The notes beneath the pieces are model-generated. The model saw only the letters and a list, made by a program, of their open reading frames with translations. It ran no database searches and was not told where the DNA came from. Below are positions 1 to 11,977 of a DNA stretch of 64,000 nt, in pieces. Position numbers and translations under genes: made by a program. The stretch is from the NCBI RefSeq assembly GCF_000344685.1, contig NW_006920415.1, positions 657,906-721,905 of the forward strand, in the 5' to 3' direction. The first letter of the stretch is position 1, and each line of letters opens with the position of its first letter. This DNA comes from Gloeophyllum trabeum ATCC 11539 (lineage: Eukaryota; Basidiomycota; Agaricomycetes; Gloeophyllales; Gloeophyllaceae).

Positions 1-26
1 TCACCTAGACGCGCCCGCCAATAGCC

Positions 27-3000
27 ATGGACGCCTCTACTAGCTTACAGATACCAGAATCCTCGATTCCCGGCACGTCGAGGCAGGCCAGCAACGCGCG
101 ACCGGTATCCGTGACTGTCAATTCCACACCACCTGCACAGTCTGCAGGGCGTCATCGAGCCTCCCACAATGTAGTGTCCTCGTCTCAACATCAGCAAGAG
201 AATTCTCAGAACGACCAGCCTGCCTATCGCGATGTATACTCGCACCCAGCGGCCATCGCCTACGCTGCGGCTCACCCGCGTCGTACAATCCCGAAGTTTG
301 GACCCTATCTCCTCTTGCAAACGTTGGGCGAGGGTGAGTTCGGCAAAGTGAAGCTGGGACTGCATTCGCAATGGGGAGAGGAGGTGGCTGTTAAGCTTAT
401 TAGACGAGGAAACATCGACTCCAACGTGCGGATGTCAAAAATTGAGAGAGAAATCGAGGTTCTGCGGGTGCGTAATTACGCCCGCTTTAATGTGTTCTGT
501 CTGATGTATCGGCTGTAGACCCTCAAACATCCCAACATCGTCCGTCTGTACGACGTCATCGAGACCGATAAATATATCGGAATCATCCTAGAATACGCGT
601 CCGGCGGTGAACTTTTTGATCACATCCTCGCCCATCGCTACCTGAAGGAAAAGGATGCATGCAAGCTATTCTCGCAATTGATATCCGGTGTCTGGTACAT
701 TCATCAGAAGAAAATCGTACACCGCGACCTCAAACTCGAAAATCTTCTACTGGACCGGAATCGCAATGTTATCATCACTGACTTCGGCTTCGCCAATCGT
801 TTCGAACATCGCGCAGACGACCTGATGCAGACAAGCTGTGGGTCTCCCTGCTACGCTGCGCCCGAGTTGGTCATCTCGGAAGGCCTCTACGTCGGTTCGG
901 CGGTGGACATCTGGTCGTGCGGTGTCATCCTGTACGCTATGCTGGCAGGGTATCTGCCCTTCGATGACGATCCCGACAACCCAGATGGTGACAACATCAA
1001 TCTGTTGTACAAGTACATTGTCACCACCACGTTAACGTTCCCTCCCCACATTTCGCCGGAAGCCCGCGATCTGTTATCGTTGATGCTGGTCGCAGACCCC
1101 GCACGTCGCGCTGATCTGCCCACGATCATGTGTCATCAATGGCTTGCGCCGTATCACCATCTCTTCACGAAGACTGTTGAAGACCTGGAGCGCGCCGCCA
1201 TGGAGCAGCATCAATTGAAGCGGCTGGCGTACCAGAGGCAGATGAGGCAAGCTGCGCAGGCTCAGGAGCCTCGAGCGATCGCAAGGACTCAAAGCGCCAG
1301 GACAGATGGGGCGGCATCTTCGGGCACTGCTGCTGCTACGCCGTCGTCCAGGAGCCGATCACAGAGAGAGGGCCATGCTCACCATCATCAATCAGCGACC
1401 CATTCGCAGCCTCAGCCCGAGTACCTCTACGAAACTTCCGTCGATCAGTCAATGTACACATCCTCGCCTGCCTCAAGGAGAGGCTATAACTCGGCTGTGG
1501 TCGTGCCAACGTCGTCGCAGCCGGTACTCGATGACGATCCGTTTGCACCCGTACCGTCTCGCGAGACGCCTAGCGTGCAGATATCGCCCGCTGTTGGATC
1601 TCCAATGGAGGATGTTGTTTCGAAAGCACCTCTTCAACCCAATAGAAGGCGCGAAGATGATGTGCAGGTGGAAGCTACGCCGGGTAGAAACGGCCACGCG
1701 AAGGCGTCGCCGGAAAGCAGCAAGAAGAAGGGAGGTATGAGGCATACGATCCAGGTGGAGTACGGTCAGAATGGTCAAGAGCAGACTTCGCAGCCAGTGT
1801 CTGGCTCGAGGAGAGAGCCGACGGATACTGATATGGTCACCGAGGGTCGCTCGCATCACGCCATGCAAGGCAGTCCCGAGCGGACGAGAGCCCGCCGGCC
1901 TTCTGCTGAAAGTGCACTCAAACCTCTCCCTGCGGTTCCGCCCACGTCTGGCGCTGCGGGTGCACGCCGAGAGCCTTCACAGCGTAAGATTCCACCCTCT
2001 GCGTCGGAGTCGTCCGCTGTGTCGGCGAGCCCGCGGGTCGCAGAAGAGAAGCCCTTGCCCTCTCAGCACGCGCAGCATGGCTCGCAGTCTTCTGGTTCTT
2101 CTAGGGTTAGTGGACACAAGCGCGGGATGTCTGTCGACAAGCTTGGGCTCAGCAAGATATTCGGTGCGTCGGATGGTGCCAGCACGAATGGTGCATCGTC
2201 GCGCGTGCCTTCGGATACTTCCCAGTACGGTGCCAGCTATGCATCTGAGAACGGAACCACGAAGTCTATGCCTGGTTCCACTCCCCATAAGCGCCCGTCC
2301 ACTCTACAAGCCGCTCTCTCTCCTCCTGACAAGGAGAAATTGTCTCCTGCTGGCACTGTTGAGTATGCGGATGCCTCTGCGAAGAAGTCCAGGAGGAATA
2401 CGCTGACAGTGATGGTCGAGCCTATCAGTCGATCCATCAAGAACAGGACGCGCGGTCGTCAACCTCCGGAGACCCCTGTGAACGAAAAGGATATGTCGTT
2501 CTCGCAGAGTCCAGCTCCGACGTCGGAGGCTCCTGTTCGCGAGCGACCGGATTTACTTCCTCCGCCTTCTACACCGAGTTACACCAATTCATCCAGGACC
2601 AATGTCGGCCTCGGCATGCCTGCCTCTTCTAGCAAAGCTGCGAAGGTCATGCAATGGTTCAGGTCGAAGAGCAGGAACCGGGAATCCTTCGAGGTCAGCG
2701 ACGATGGGCATGGTGCACCGGTCGCAGGAGACTACCGGGGTCGACCTATGCAACCTCCGAGCTCCTATAGGCCGGCTTCAACCACGCCGATGCAGAATAG
2801 CGGCAACGGATCTGGTATGGGTGCTCCTATCTCTGCTACGCCCACTCCGGCGCATCGTAATGAGCGCCGTATCTCCTCTGGCACCGCCGACACGTCAATC
2901 AGGATCCCTTGGAGATCAGGTGGAGGTGCTAGCAAGGCAGGTGTTATCCGCATCCACCATGGTGCGGTTGACCAGGACATGGTTACGACTCGACCTCCTC

Positions 3001-3668
3001 CTGAGGTTATGAAGCATGTCCGCGAGGTTTTGGAGGGTATGGGTATTGAGGTGCAGCAGGAGAGTGAATTCAAGTATAGATGCATCAGGCAGAAGAGGAA
3101 GAAGGCTGCCGGTATTGTTGGCCTCAGTACTGCGCCCGGGAGTCCGGGAAGCATGGCAGCCGTCGCTATGCAGGGCACCGCAGCTTCTAATGGCGTAAGT
3201 CCATTGTCTTATGCGAGTAGACCGTGGAGTGACCACTTCTATGTTAGGTGGACAAGCGTGGCCTGCCCGTCCCTTCTCATTCTTCCTTCACTGGAAGTGG
3301 AATGCTCAGGGGTCTCCTGATGCGCCGTCAGTCTTCGCAAGTATCGTCCATCGGCCATCATTCCGTGGACGAAACAATCGAGTCTCCCAGCGCCACCAAC
3401 GGCTCGTATGTCCAGGAACCGAGCCCCGTGGGCGAGCCGCTATTCGGAGACCGCACGGAAGACATCGGCGATGAAGTCCGGTTCTCTGTGGAACTCACTC
3501 GTATAGACCGTCTCAACGACACCTACAGTTTGGACGTGCGGAGGCTGAAGGGTAACCTTCGGAGCTACAAGTTCCTTTATGATACTCTGAGAGAGTGAGT
3601 ATTCTCCCCTTTTGCGCTAAATGATTCGCTGACTCGCATCCTGTAGCCGGGCGGCCCTGCAGCACTAG
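27..3668 (+). CDS. Ser/Thr protein kinase with C-terminal KA1 domain (Kin1/Kin4 type, CAMKL)
   Basis: Exons 27-467, 519-3194, 3248-3594 and 3647-3668 join in phase to give about 1161 aa. The kinase domain starts near residue 90 with the glycine loop GEGEFGKVK and the VAVKLIRR lysine. It continues with HRDLKLEN (catalytic loop), DFGFAN and CYAAPE in the activation segment. A long Ser/Pro/Arg-rich, low-complexity middle follows. The end carries a KA1-like domain: a VMKHVREVLEGMGI helix, then an RFSVELTRIDRLNDTYSLDV strand region and a final LKGNLRSYKFLYDTL helix, split by introns 2 and 3. KA1 domains of this family bind acidic membrane lipids. Yeast relatives act in cell polarity or the spindle-position checkpoint. 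The third intron decides the C-terminus (YDTLRDRAALQH). The exact orthologue (Kin1/2 against Kin4) is not settled. Confidence 0.9.
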
Positions 3669-4071
3669 GCTTAGGGTCGACATCGCCGTTCTCGACAAAA
3701 TCTGACGATCTGGTTTAACGATTCCTACTGTTCTGTTTGCTATCATGCTTCGGATTTCATACCCTAATCCAGTCTCATGAGGTGTTACGTTCATGTTTTC
3801 TCTCGGGCCATTTACGAGTCCTCTGGGTGTACGTGGTCTTGTGACCATCCATCCATTCGAGATTATCCCCCCTTTCCTCGTCTGTTATTACTATCATTGT
3901 ACAGGTCGCTATGTTTCGTTTCGTTTCGCAATCCCATCAGACTTTTTATCTATGCATCTTCTCGTCACGCCATGTATATCCTCTCGAGTCATGACCCAGA
4001 ACGATGGTTTTTTCGACACAGGCCGGTCGACTGATACAAATCACGATACATTTACATCTCTCCCGCTTTTC
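3669..4071. other. Convergent intergenic region
   Basis: This lies between the 3' ends of the kinase gene and ADE13. It is pyrimidine-rich, as expected for 3' UTRs. No gene or repeat is seen. Confidence 0.6.
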
Positions 4072-6150
4072 TCATACATTCAGCTCTGCTTTCGTGCCCT
4101 TCTGGAGCGCGGCCGCGAACTCGGGGTCTTGCAGCGCGGGCTCGACCCACTCCGCGAGGAACTTGTCCACCTGCTCCGGCGCGCGCCCGATGAAGCTCTG
4201 CGGATCGAGGAGCGTGTCGAGCTCGGGCTTGATGGGATCGAAGTACGGGTCCTGGCGGACGCGCTCGATGAGGTCGTTCTCGAGCCCGAGCTGCTTCACC
4301 TGGTAACCTGCTTCGTGAGAGAGCACCTGGTACGGTTCAGCGTCAACACAAGCCCGAAGCAAGAACACTGAGCGCTAAGCACAGACCCTGATCTTCTCGT
4401 GCGCCTCCTGGCGGTCGCCGCCCTTCTTCACGAGCGCCATGATGATGTTCTCGGTCGCCATGAAGGGGAGCTCCTGATGGATGCGGCGCGCGATGACCTT
4501 GGGGTAGACGACGAGCCCCTCGGAGACGTTTTGGAGTGTCGTGAGCACGATGTCGGCGGTGAGGAAGGCTTCGGGGAGCGTGATGCGGCGGTTGGCGCTA
4601 GGAGGGGGCAACGGTCAGCAGGGAGGGAGAGAAAGGCGGAGGGGAGAGAGGGCAATACCTGTCATCGAGCGTGCGCTCGAACCACTGCACACTCGAGGTC
4701 ATGAGCGCGTTCTGGTGAAGCACCATGAGGTGGCGCGCGAGCGAGCAGATGCGCTCGGAGCGCATCGGGTTACGCTTGTACGCCATTGCCGAGGAGCCGA
4801 TTTGTGTGCTCTCGAAGGGCTCCTCGACTTCCTGCGCATACACGGGAGTTAGCGAAAGGGAATTTTGTGGTGAGGACGGCGCGAAAGAGGGGGGGTGCCA
4901 GGGGAGGAAGGAGAGTCACCTTGAGGTTAGCGAGCAAACGGAGGTCCGTGGCGATCTTGTGCGCGGTCGCGCCGAGCGAGGCGAGCGGGGCGAGCGCGTC
5001 TGCGTCGATCTTTCGCGAGTAGGTCTGCGAGGTGACTGGGTACGCGTAGCCGAAGCCCATCAGCTCCGTCACGCGCTTGTCGAGCGCTTCCACCTGGGGC
5101 GTTAGTGAATGTGTGAAGGAGCGTAGGGGCAGAGGGTGCAGTGCAGCAGAGAAGGGATACCCACCTTGTCGTGGTCGCCGTCGAAGAGCGCGAGGAAGGA
5201 GGCCTGGGTGCCTGTCGTGCCCTTCACGCCGCGGAAGCCGATGTCGTCGCGCGCGCGCTTGAGGTTGCGTAAGTCCCACAGGAGTTCCTGTTCGCGCAGA
5301 ATTCAATTGTCACCGTCTTCTCGTCGGATTGAGGGGGAGACAAAACGGACCTGCAGCCAGAGCGTGGCGCGCTTCCCCACCGTAGTGAGCTGCGCGGGCT
5401 GGAAGTGCGTGAAGCCGAGCGTGGGGAGAGCACGGTACTCTTTTGCGAAGGCGGCAAAGCGCGAGATGACGACGGCGAGCTTGGAGAGGAGGAGGGTTAG
5501 GGCGGTGCGTAGGAAGATGAGGTCTGCGTTGCTGTATATGTCCACATACGTTAGTCGACACGAGCATAGGGGAAAGGGGGAGCTGAGGTACTCAGTGACA
5601 TAACACGATGTTGCGCCGAGGCTGGAGAGAATTGGTGTTTGTACTTGGGGGAAGGTGAGGAGAACAGGACGAACTGGATGATGCCCGCGGCGGCGGGCGC
5701 GACCTTGCCGAAGGTGTGGACGTGCGCCATCACGTCGTGGCGCCGCTTCTTCTCCTCCTCTGCCGCCACCGCGAATTGTTCCGGGTCCAAGTCCTCCACA
5801 CGGTATAAGCATGAGTGAGTGTAAGAGGGGCAGGGAGGAGGAGCATGCTTACGAGGTTCGCTTGCATCTGCGCGATCGCCTCGTCGGTGATCTGCGTGAG
5901 GCCGAGCTCTTTCTCGGCGATGGCGAGGTTCAGCCAGAGTTTCCGCCAGGTGTGGAAGCGGTTCTATGTGGAGATGTTAGGTGCCATGCCTTCTCAGCAG
6001 TGTTGAGTCGTACAGCGGGAGAAAAGAGATGGGCCATCTCCTTGCTGGCATACCGGCTGACGGAAAGTGTTCAATTAGGTCATGATGAGAGAATGAATGG
6101 AATTGCTCTTGCCTGGATAGTGGCGTCTGATAGGTGTCGAAAGCTTCCAT
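4072..6150 (-). CDS. ADE13: Adenylosuccinate lyase
   Basis: Cytosolic purine enzyme of the fumarase/aspartase superfamily. It splits SAICAR to AICAR and adenylosuccinate to AMP, releasing fumarate. Eleven exons on the minus strand: 6113-6150, 6014-6056, 5853-5963, 5675-5793, 5592-5621, 5531-5351, 5165-5287, 4920-5093, 4659-4831, 4387-4597 and 4072-4326. They join in phase to 485 aa, the usual length. Visible motifs are [42 protein letters not shown] (catalytic His), the signature loop [16 protein letters not shown] and the C-terminal FIGRAPEQV. Intron 1 has GC-AG borders (AG|GCAAGA...CAG); only this splice yields the conserved [12 protein letters not shown]. Exon 5 is just 30 nt. The gene diverges from the next one. 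Confidence 0.96.
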
Positions 6151-6476
6151 GATGCCTGATGTCCTTTATGCAGCTGGAGGATTTTGGTTATTAGTGTCCA
6201 ACATTTTGAGCTGGATGACACTTACTTGCGCGATATGTGTCTATTTAAACCAACTCCGGTGGGAAAAGGTAAGCAGAGGCAGAGGCGGCGCAGAATTTGG
6301 ACAGTGCAGATCTGTCGGACAATTTGGGCACGGCCGGTGATTGGCTCGGATGCAGCCGAGCGTAATTGGCATTTCGATCACTTCCTCCTCCTGGCAGCTC
6401 CCACTCAGCTGCACCGCAAGTCTTTCCATACCGGTCTTTGCTCAATATCCTTGAGTGTTTTGACGGGGGAATTGCA
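6151..6476. promoter_or_regulatory. Divergent promoter region, ADE13 / Bbc1-like gene
   Basis: About 330 bp separate the ADE13 ATG (minus) from the proposed ATG of the next gene (plus). No ORF here makes sense as protein. I see no sharp operator-like motif. If the downstream start is wrong, the promoter could extend to about 6740. Confidence 0.4.
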
Positions 6477-8452
6477 ATGCCTTTGGAAGGTGAGTTGCTT
6501 CCTGGTCTGTGAGGCAGAGAGGGAGAAAGAAGTGTCTTGTGCTCTCGTTGCGAGGTGACGAGACCCAGCGTCAAGTCATGGGTTGTAACGCACATCCCCG
6601 TGCTACGTTGGAATGTTCAGTGGGAGATGCGATGGAACGATACCATGAATGTTCTGGGACTGCCGACGATCGAATTGTTGCTCAGATTCGGAATCGTCAC
6701 TACATCCCGACGAGTCTGCCGTTTGCTGACCGTTTCCCCCAAGACTGGAAAAAGAAAGCCGTCAAAGCAAAGGACGCGACCGTCTCCAAAGCGATCAACA
6801 CCAAGGACCGCCTCCAAAGCACGCCCTCGGCCAAGACCAACTGGGACTACAGCAACCCGCCTCCACGCCGCCCGCCGCCCGTTCCCGTGAAGACGCGCGA
6901 TTCCGAGCTCTATGGCCCGCCACCGAGTCGCAGCAACAGCTCCAGGGCAGAAGTAGACGATGCGGTCTCGGCGCCTCCTGCACCCGTGTTATCCACGCGC
7001 CCGTCCATCCCGTCTCGCTCGACCCGGCCCTCCCTGCCCACGCGTTCCCCAGAGGAATTGGCTCCCCCGCCTGTTCGTCCCCCGCCAATGCCTGCGCGCA
7101 GGAGCACTGCGTCGATTCCAGCGTCGCAACACCACGAGGAGGTTATCGACAAGATCGACTGGGCGAACCTCTCGCCCGAGGATAAAGAGGTGTTCTTTTC
7201 CTGGTTGGACGAGTTCTTTTCCCGCTTGACGGGCAGGCATGTCGGACCGACTGCTCACCCCACTTTTGTGTCGTCCAAGGAGAAATTCGCGCATCCGCCT
7301 GCCAACGAGCACGCACCTGCACCCGCGCCTGCGTACACATCCGCACCCGCACCCGCGGATAGTCCTGCTCCCAACCGCAGGCTCCCGCCCGCCCTCTCCC
7401 CATCGCACGCAAGTGGCCCGGTATGTCTAATTCGGACCAACTAATATTACGCTTCGTACTGACTACTGACATCTCTAACAGCCGCCAATCGTCCACTGGT
7501 CCAGGCCCAAACTGCCCTCCTCGCCATCCCCAGCGCCTGTACGTAAGTACGCTTCTTCCCCCTTCTCCGCCCATTGACACCCCTCGCAGTAACCCCCGCC
7601 CAACCCCCGCGTCCCACCCAGCACGACCAACCCTGCCTCGCCCGCGACCTAGCGCAGTACTTCCACCCCACCACCCCCTGGGACCACGCATGGTATCTCT
7701 CCCCCTCGGCGACGCCGCCCCCGCTCGCGGGCAGCGCCCACATGCTCCTGCGCGCCTCGCGCGTGTACGTGGGGAAGGACGAGACGCTCACCGCGGGCGT
7801 GCTCTTCAGCGACCTCAGCATCTGCTGGTTCTCCCTCTCCTTCACACGCGGCGACGCCGACGCCGACCCCAACAGGGCCGGGCGCGCGGCGCGCTACCGC
7901 CCGCCGCCGCCGCCGCTCGACCGGGACTCGCTGGTGCGCGCGCATGGCGTGTACGGCGAGGCGGTGGCGGGGTTCGTGGCGCGGTTTACGGGCACGGCGA
8001 ATATGGCCGCGGAGGCGCTGCGGCAGTTCGAGCGGTTCCCCGGCGTCGAGCCGCCCGTCCCGAGCGTGTACCGCACGCACGGGCACCTCGTCTTCGCCGG
8101 GTCCGCGGACACCGGCGTGGGGACGTGGTGCGGGGGCGACACCGCGCTGCGCCGGGGCGATATCATTTCCTGGCGGGACACGCGCCACCACATGGGCCGC
8201 GGGTACCTCGCGGGGGATCACACGTCCGTCGTGCTAAGGGAGTGCGCGGTGCAGTGGGACGTGGAAAGGGAGATGAGTCTTTCAAGGCTGGGGACGCTGG
8301 AGGTGGTCGAGCAGGGCGGGGTGAGGCGGGAGTTTGATATGGACGGGTTTTTAGAGGGGACGCTGGAGGTGTACCGTCCTGTCGGGGTGGGGTATTTGGG
8401 GTTGGAGAGTTTAGATGGGTTGTTGTGTCCCGGGGATGGAATTGAGGTTTGA
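6477..8452 (+). CDS. Proline-rich protein with Bbc1/Aim3-like C-terminal domain (putative actin-patch protein)
   Basis: Model: exons 6477-6489, 6744-7420, 7482-7542 and 7590-8452, about 537 aa. The middle is a proline-rich adaptor region (RRPPPVPVK, LAPPPVRPPPMPARR) with several potential SH3-binding PxxP motifs. A short acidic helix follows (DWANLSPEDKEVFFSWLDEF). The last 280 residues form a compact domain with HMLLRASRVYVGKDE, LSICWFSL, VGTWCGGDTALRRGDIISW and HHMGRGYLAGDHTSVVL. I relate this, from memory, to the cysteine-proteinase-like fold at the C-terminus of yeast Bbc1/Aim3, cortical actin-patch proteins. The first exon (MPLE) and its 254-bp intron with an AAG acceptor are the weakest part; the start could instead be at 6632. 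Family assignment is tentative, the coding status is firm. Confidence 0.65.
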
Positions 8453-8612
8453 AGAGGAAGAACGGGCTGGGTGGGTTTGTTCTGGGTATTTACTGGGCGT
8501 TTGGGATGATCTACGGGTACGATTGGACTGCATGATTGTATGTACTCTTACATCTCGGACTGCTTTAGAGACATGTGTATTACTCGCGATGAATAGTTGG
8601 ATGTAGGCACTG

Positions 8613-9632
8613 CTACCCGAGCAAACTATCAGCCGCCTCGAGCTTAAGAGCCAACTCGTCCGGGTTAGGCTTGGCTGGCACAGCATGAACGAGGATCCTC
8701 AGCTCGTCGCGGAGGAAGTTGGCAGTCGTCGGCCCGATAGCAGCTATCCTGGCAGCCCGCTCGTTCGCAGGCGCTGTTGGGCCGTCAACCTGTGGGAGGT
8801 GGAAGTATTTCCTGAGTGTGGGGGTGGCGAACTCTGCAGCGGATGGTGCGAAATAGACGATCCACCATCGGGAATCAACTATCATCCCAGCACTCAGCAA
8901 TGCTGCGCTGCATAGGATATAGAGGAATCACGCACCTGGGAAAGGCTCGATAGCGCTGAGCAAATCACGCTCGAACGTGGTAGATCCCTGCGTGCCGTAT
9001 ACCTGCAGAGTGTGCAGCTCCACGCCGCCCCCTCTCAGGATGTTGGGCAGCGTATCACGATTCTTGTCCCCAGTTAGGTAGAGCAATTTCCTAGATGCAC
9101 CATCGGGGGGCAGGTCTCGCAGTATAAACCGCGCGAGAGCCTCCGCGGTACCGGATTCCTCGGCGCCCCGTACATCGCGGGGCGCGTAGAGCCCGCCGTA
9201 GGCTTTCGAGATATCGAGGAGTGACGACGCGGTGCGGTGCCCGACGACGTAGAAGGGCGTGGCCGCCCAGGACTCAGAAGCTGCCGCTGCTGATCAAGTA
9301 GCGAAACACCAGCTCGGTTTTGGAAGACGGTATTACAGTCCAGGGCGAACGCACCACCGACCTGGGAGTTCCGAACAGTCTGAGTCGTGCACCAGCTCTT
9401 CGACGACGGTTCGCCAGGCCGCGCAGGAGCGCGCGCTGGTGATGATCACGCCGCTCAGGGCGTGCCGGGCGGGGCCTCCGCGCACGATGCGTTTGAGCTC
9501 GGACAGGTGGACGTGGGTGGTTTCGAGGACGGGGACGGAGAGGGCGGCGTACCCCTTCGAGTGCAGCGCGGTTTCGTAGGGGTCGGGGCCGTCGGTGGAC
9601 GGCGAGCGGAGGAGGACGACGGGGACTGACAT
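8613..9632 (-). CDS. HEM4: Uroporphyrinogen-III synthase
   Basis: Closes hydroxymethylbilane to uroporphyrinogen III, the fourth step of heme synthesis, in the cytosol. Exons 9362-9632, 8936-9280 and 8613-8878 give 293 aa. Family features: N-terminal VVLLRSP strand, SGVIITSARSC, YVVGHRTASSL, KLLYLTGDKNRDTLP, WWIVYFAPSAAEF, and C-terminal AAIGPTTANFLRDE followed by AVPAKPNPDELALKL. The sequence is poorly conserved in this family generally, but the order of alternating-domain motifs is right. The ATG lies 119 bp from the divergent CTP1 ATG, so the two probably share a promoter. Intron 2 was set to 57 bp because the other acceptor would leave only 33 bp. Confidence 0.92.
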
Positions 9633-9751
9633 GGCAGGAGATCTACAGAAGCTATCAAACAGGGATAAGAGAAGTGTCCTAATCGTGGGAACTCTGACAC
9701 AGTGGTAACTGACTAGACTCGTTTGCAGACTTGCAAGTGCACTGTGCAGCC
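9633..9751. promoter_or_regulatory. Shared promoter, HEM4 / CTP1
   Basis: 119 bp between two divergent start codons, enough only for a bidirectional core promoter. Inferred from gene positions. Confidence 0.55.
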
Positions 9752-11092
9752 ATGTCGTCCAAGAAGGAGAAACCGCTGCACTCGCTGATAGCTGGGGCGA
9801 CCGCTGGTGCAGTGGAGGCGTGAGTTTTAGTGTATAATGCTGCCTTCCATACGCTGACGAATTCCAGCTAACAGCTTCGTGACCTACCCCACCGAATTCG
9901 TGAAGACGCGCTCGCAATTCGAGGGCAAGGTGCGATTGTTACACACATGCGAACCGGCGTGAAGGGAGATCCTCATATAAATTCTGATAGAAAGAGGGCA
10001 TGATTGCCATCATACGCGACACCGTCAAGCGACAAGGCGTCAAGGGACTGTATTCGGGATGCACAGCGCTCATGGCGGGAAACTCCCTGAAGGCGGGTGT
10101 GCGGTTCGTCAGCTACGACCAGTTCAAGCATATGCTTGCGGATAAGGAGGTGAGCATCTCCTCCATTTGAAGTCCAGTTTCTAGCGCTCATACTTTGACG
10201 CGGGGAGGGTAAAGTAAGCGCACCAAGGAGTCTGCTAGGCAAGTCGGATGGCGTGCTGCACACTGTAAGAATCATTCCGACTCATACCTCCATCTTTCAG
10301 CTGGTCTTGGTGCGGGTATGACGGAAGCCATATTGGCCGTTACTCCGTCAGAGACTATCAAGTACGTGCCGCCCTCGTCTCTCGTCGGACAGACATTTAT
10401 TTCTGTCAGAACGAAGCTCATCGACGATGCGAAGCGCCCCAACCCGCAATACCGCGGCCTCATCCACGGCACGTCACAAATTATCAAGGCAGAGGGTCTA
10501 TCGGGTATCTACCGCGGCCTCTTCCCCGTCGTAAGGCTGCCCCGCCTTTCTGTAACTAGCAGCTTACTGGCGATATAACACGACTAGATGATGCGCCAGG
10601 GCGCCAACTCAGCCGTCCGCTTCACGACGTATACGACACTCCGTCAATACGTCGCGACGCGGATGCCCCCCGGCCAGAGCGTCCCGAGCAGCTTCACCTT
10701 CGGGATCGGCGCCGTCGCGGGGCTGGTGACGGTCTACACCACCATGCCGTTGGAGTGCGTATTGGTGCTTCCCTCACTTTCAGGACGGGTTCTGATTACC
10801 CTATCCGCGAGACAGCGTGATCAAAACGCGCATGCAGTCGCTGACGGCGCGCCAGCACTACCGCAACTCGTTCCACTGCGCGTACCGGATCTTCACGGAG
10901 GAGGGCGTGCTGCGATTCTGGACGGGCACGACACCGCGGTTGGTGCGCTTGATGGTCAGTCTCCCCGCATAATCATGGGTCATATTGTGGTTGCTGACTG
11001 TATGCCGTCCTCGCGCGCAGTTGAGTGGAGGAATTGTGTTCACCGTGTACGAAAATATCATCCGTCTGATAGGTGGGCGGGAAGATCCATAG
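9752..11092 (+). CDS. CTP1: Mitochondrial tricarboxylate (citrate) carrier
   Basis: Six-helix SLC25 carrier of the inner mitochondrial membrane that exchanges citrate/isocitrate with dicarboxylates. Nine exons: 9752-9819, 9875-9929, 9991-10149, 10208-10238, 10301-10361, 10410-10530, 10588-10754, 10816-10954 and 11021-11092; 290 aa. Three tandem repeats are visible, each with a PX(D/E) signature: TYPTEFVKTRSQFEGK, VTPSETIKTKLIDD and TMPLDVIKTRMQSL, preceded by Gly-rich helices (IAGATAGAVEAF, LGAGMTEAIL). GLYSGC, GIYRGLFP and RFWTGTTPRL are the repeat-end motifs. Intron 4 uses a GC donor (AG|GCAAGT); it is required to give APRSLLAGLGAG. The 31-nt exon 4 lies between two short introns. Confidence 0.95.
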
Positions 11093-11332
11093 TGCACAGG
11101 CCGTTAGGACATAATAGAGTGCATGTTTTTATCATTGCTTAGCAGAGGGGCCGGCGTCCGGTCTGGAGTGTCAGACAGCTCAAGGCAGAGTCCGACGCGC
11201 CAATTTCATTGATTGCTACATTAGACAAGTGACAAGGACACAAATACTGGATGGAGACAACATTGGGTCACTATGATACCCCGAAGAGACTACAACACTT
11301 ACACTGATTAGTTTCGAGCAGTGCATGCGCGT

Positions 11333-11807
11333 CTATTTCTTGCTGGAGATCTCGGAGTGCTCCTGCTCGAGTTGAGCCTGCATGGACGGATCAGACAGTA
11401 GCCCTGCCCGACCAAAGGGTTGTACTCACCAGCTCCTGCCTCTTCTTCTCGATCTTGTACATTTTTAGTTGAAGTAATGATGCCTATGCATATATTGGCG
11501 ATACCCACCTGCTCCCTGAGCTTCTTCAACTGCTCGGCCTCATGTTGCCTGGCGTACTGATCTGTGGTACTGCCATTAGGCATCATACAAGCAATATAGG
11601 CGGGGGAACCGACCTTCATGAGCCCTCTCCTTCTTGCTAAAATGAGGCATACACTCAGTATCAGACACTTCCCGGACGTCCGTCTACTCACCTGAACTCC
11701 TTCGATTGCGCGGTGCTGCCCTCGACGCGGCCGGTCGAGTATGCAGCCCTCAGCACCGTCGACGAGAAAGCGGGCAGGCGACGCGGAACAGCGATTCTGG
11801 CAAGCAT
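11333..11807 (-). CDS. INH1: Mitochondrial F1-ATPase inhibitor (IF1)
   Basis: Binds F1 at low matrix pH and blocks ATP hydrolysis by reversed ATP synthase. Exons 11692-11807, 11614-11636, 11509-11561, 11430-11453 and 11333-11377 give 86 aa. The N-terminus is a mitochondrial presequence (MLARIAVPRRLPAFSS, Arg-rich, no acid). The inhibitory helix follows (SKKERAHEDQYARQHEAEQ), then a coiled coil (LKKLREQIEKKRQELAQLEQ). Exons 2 and 4 are only 23 and 24 nt and all phases agree. The gene is divergent from ATP14, another ATP synthase gene, which fits the assignment. Confidence 0.92.
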
Positions 11808-11977
11808 GTCGTCGGATGAGATGTGATGTGTGTATGCAGACTGCAGTCAAGTCTCGGTGGGTGTCTTATATTCGGGTCGAACGCGTCCCGACGCCTCGGC
11901 AAGGCCAGGCAAGGTCGTGACGTCGAGCCCGGGCGTGACCATAAACCGTCACGTCACCCCTTCACTTTCTTGCAACG
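11808..11977. promoter_or_regulatory. Bidirectional promoter, INH1 / ATP14, with two CRE/E-box-like sites
   Basis: 170 bp between the two start codons. It holds TGACGTC at 11918-11924 and the near-palindrome GTCACGTCAC at 11948-11957, both close to bZIP/bHLH target sites. No TATA box is obvious. The regulatory role is inferred from position and motif only. Confidence 0.5.

Noticed and set aside
7300..7380. Pro/Ala tandem repeat (CACCCGCACCTGC-like)
   Set aside because: Imperfect codon repeat within the proline-rich coding region; not a separate repeat element.
7423..8337. 304-codon plus-strand ORF overlapping the Bbc1-like gene
   Set aside because: Arg/Ala/Pro/Gly-rich alternative frame in G+C-rich DNA; the other frame has the domain-like sequence and consistent splicing.
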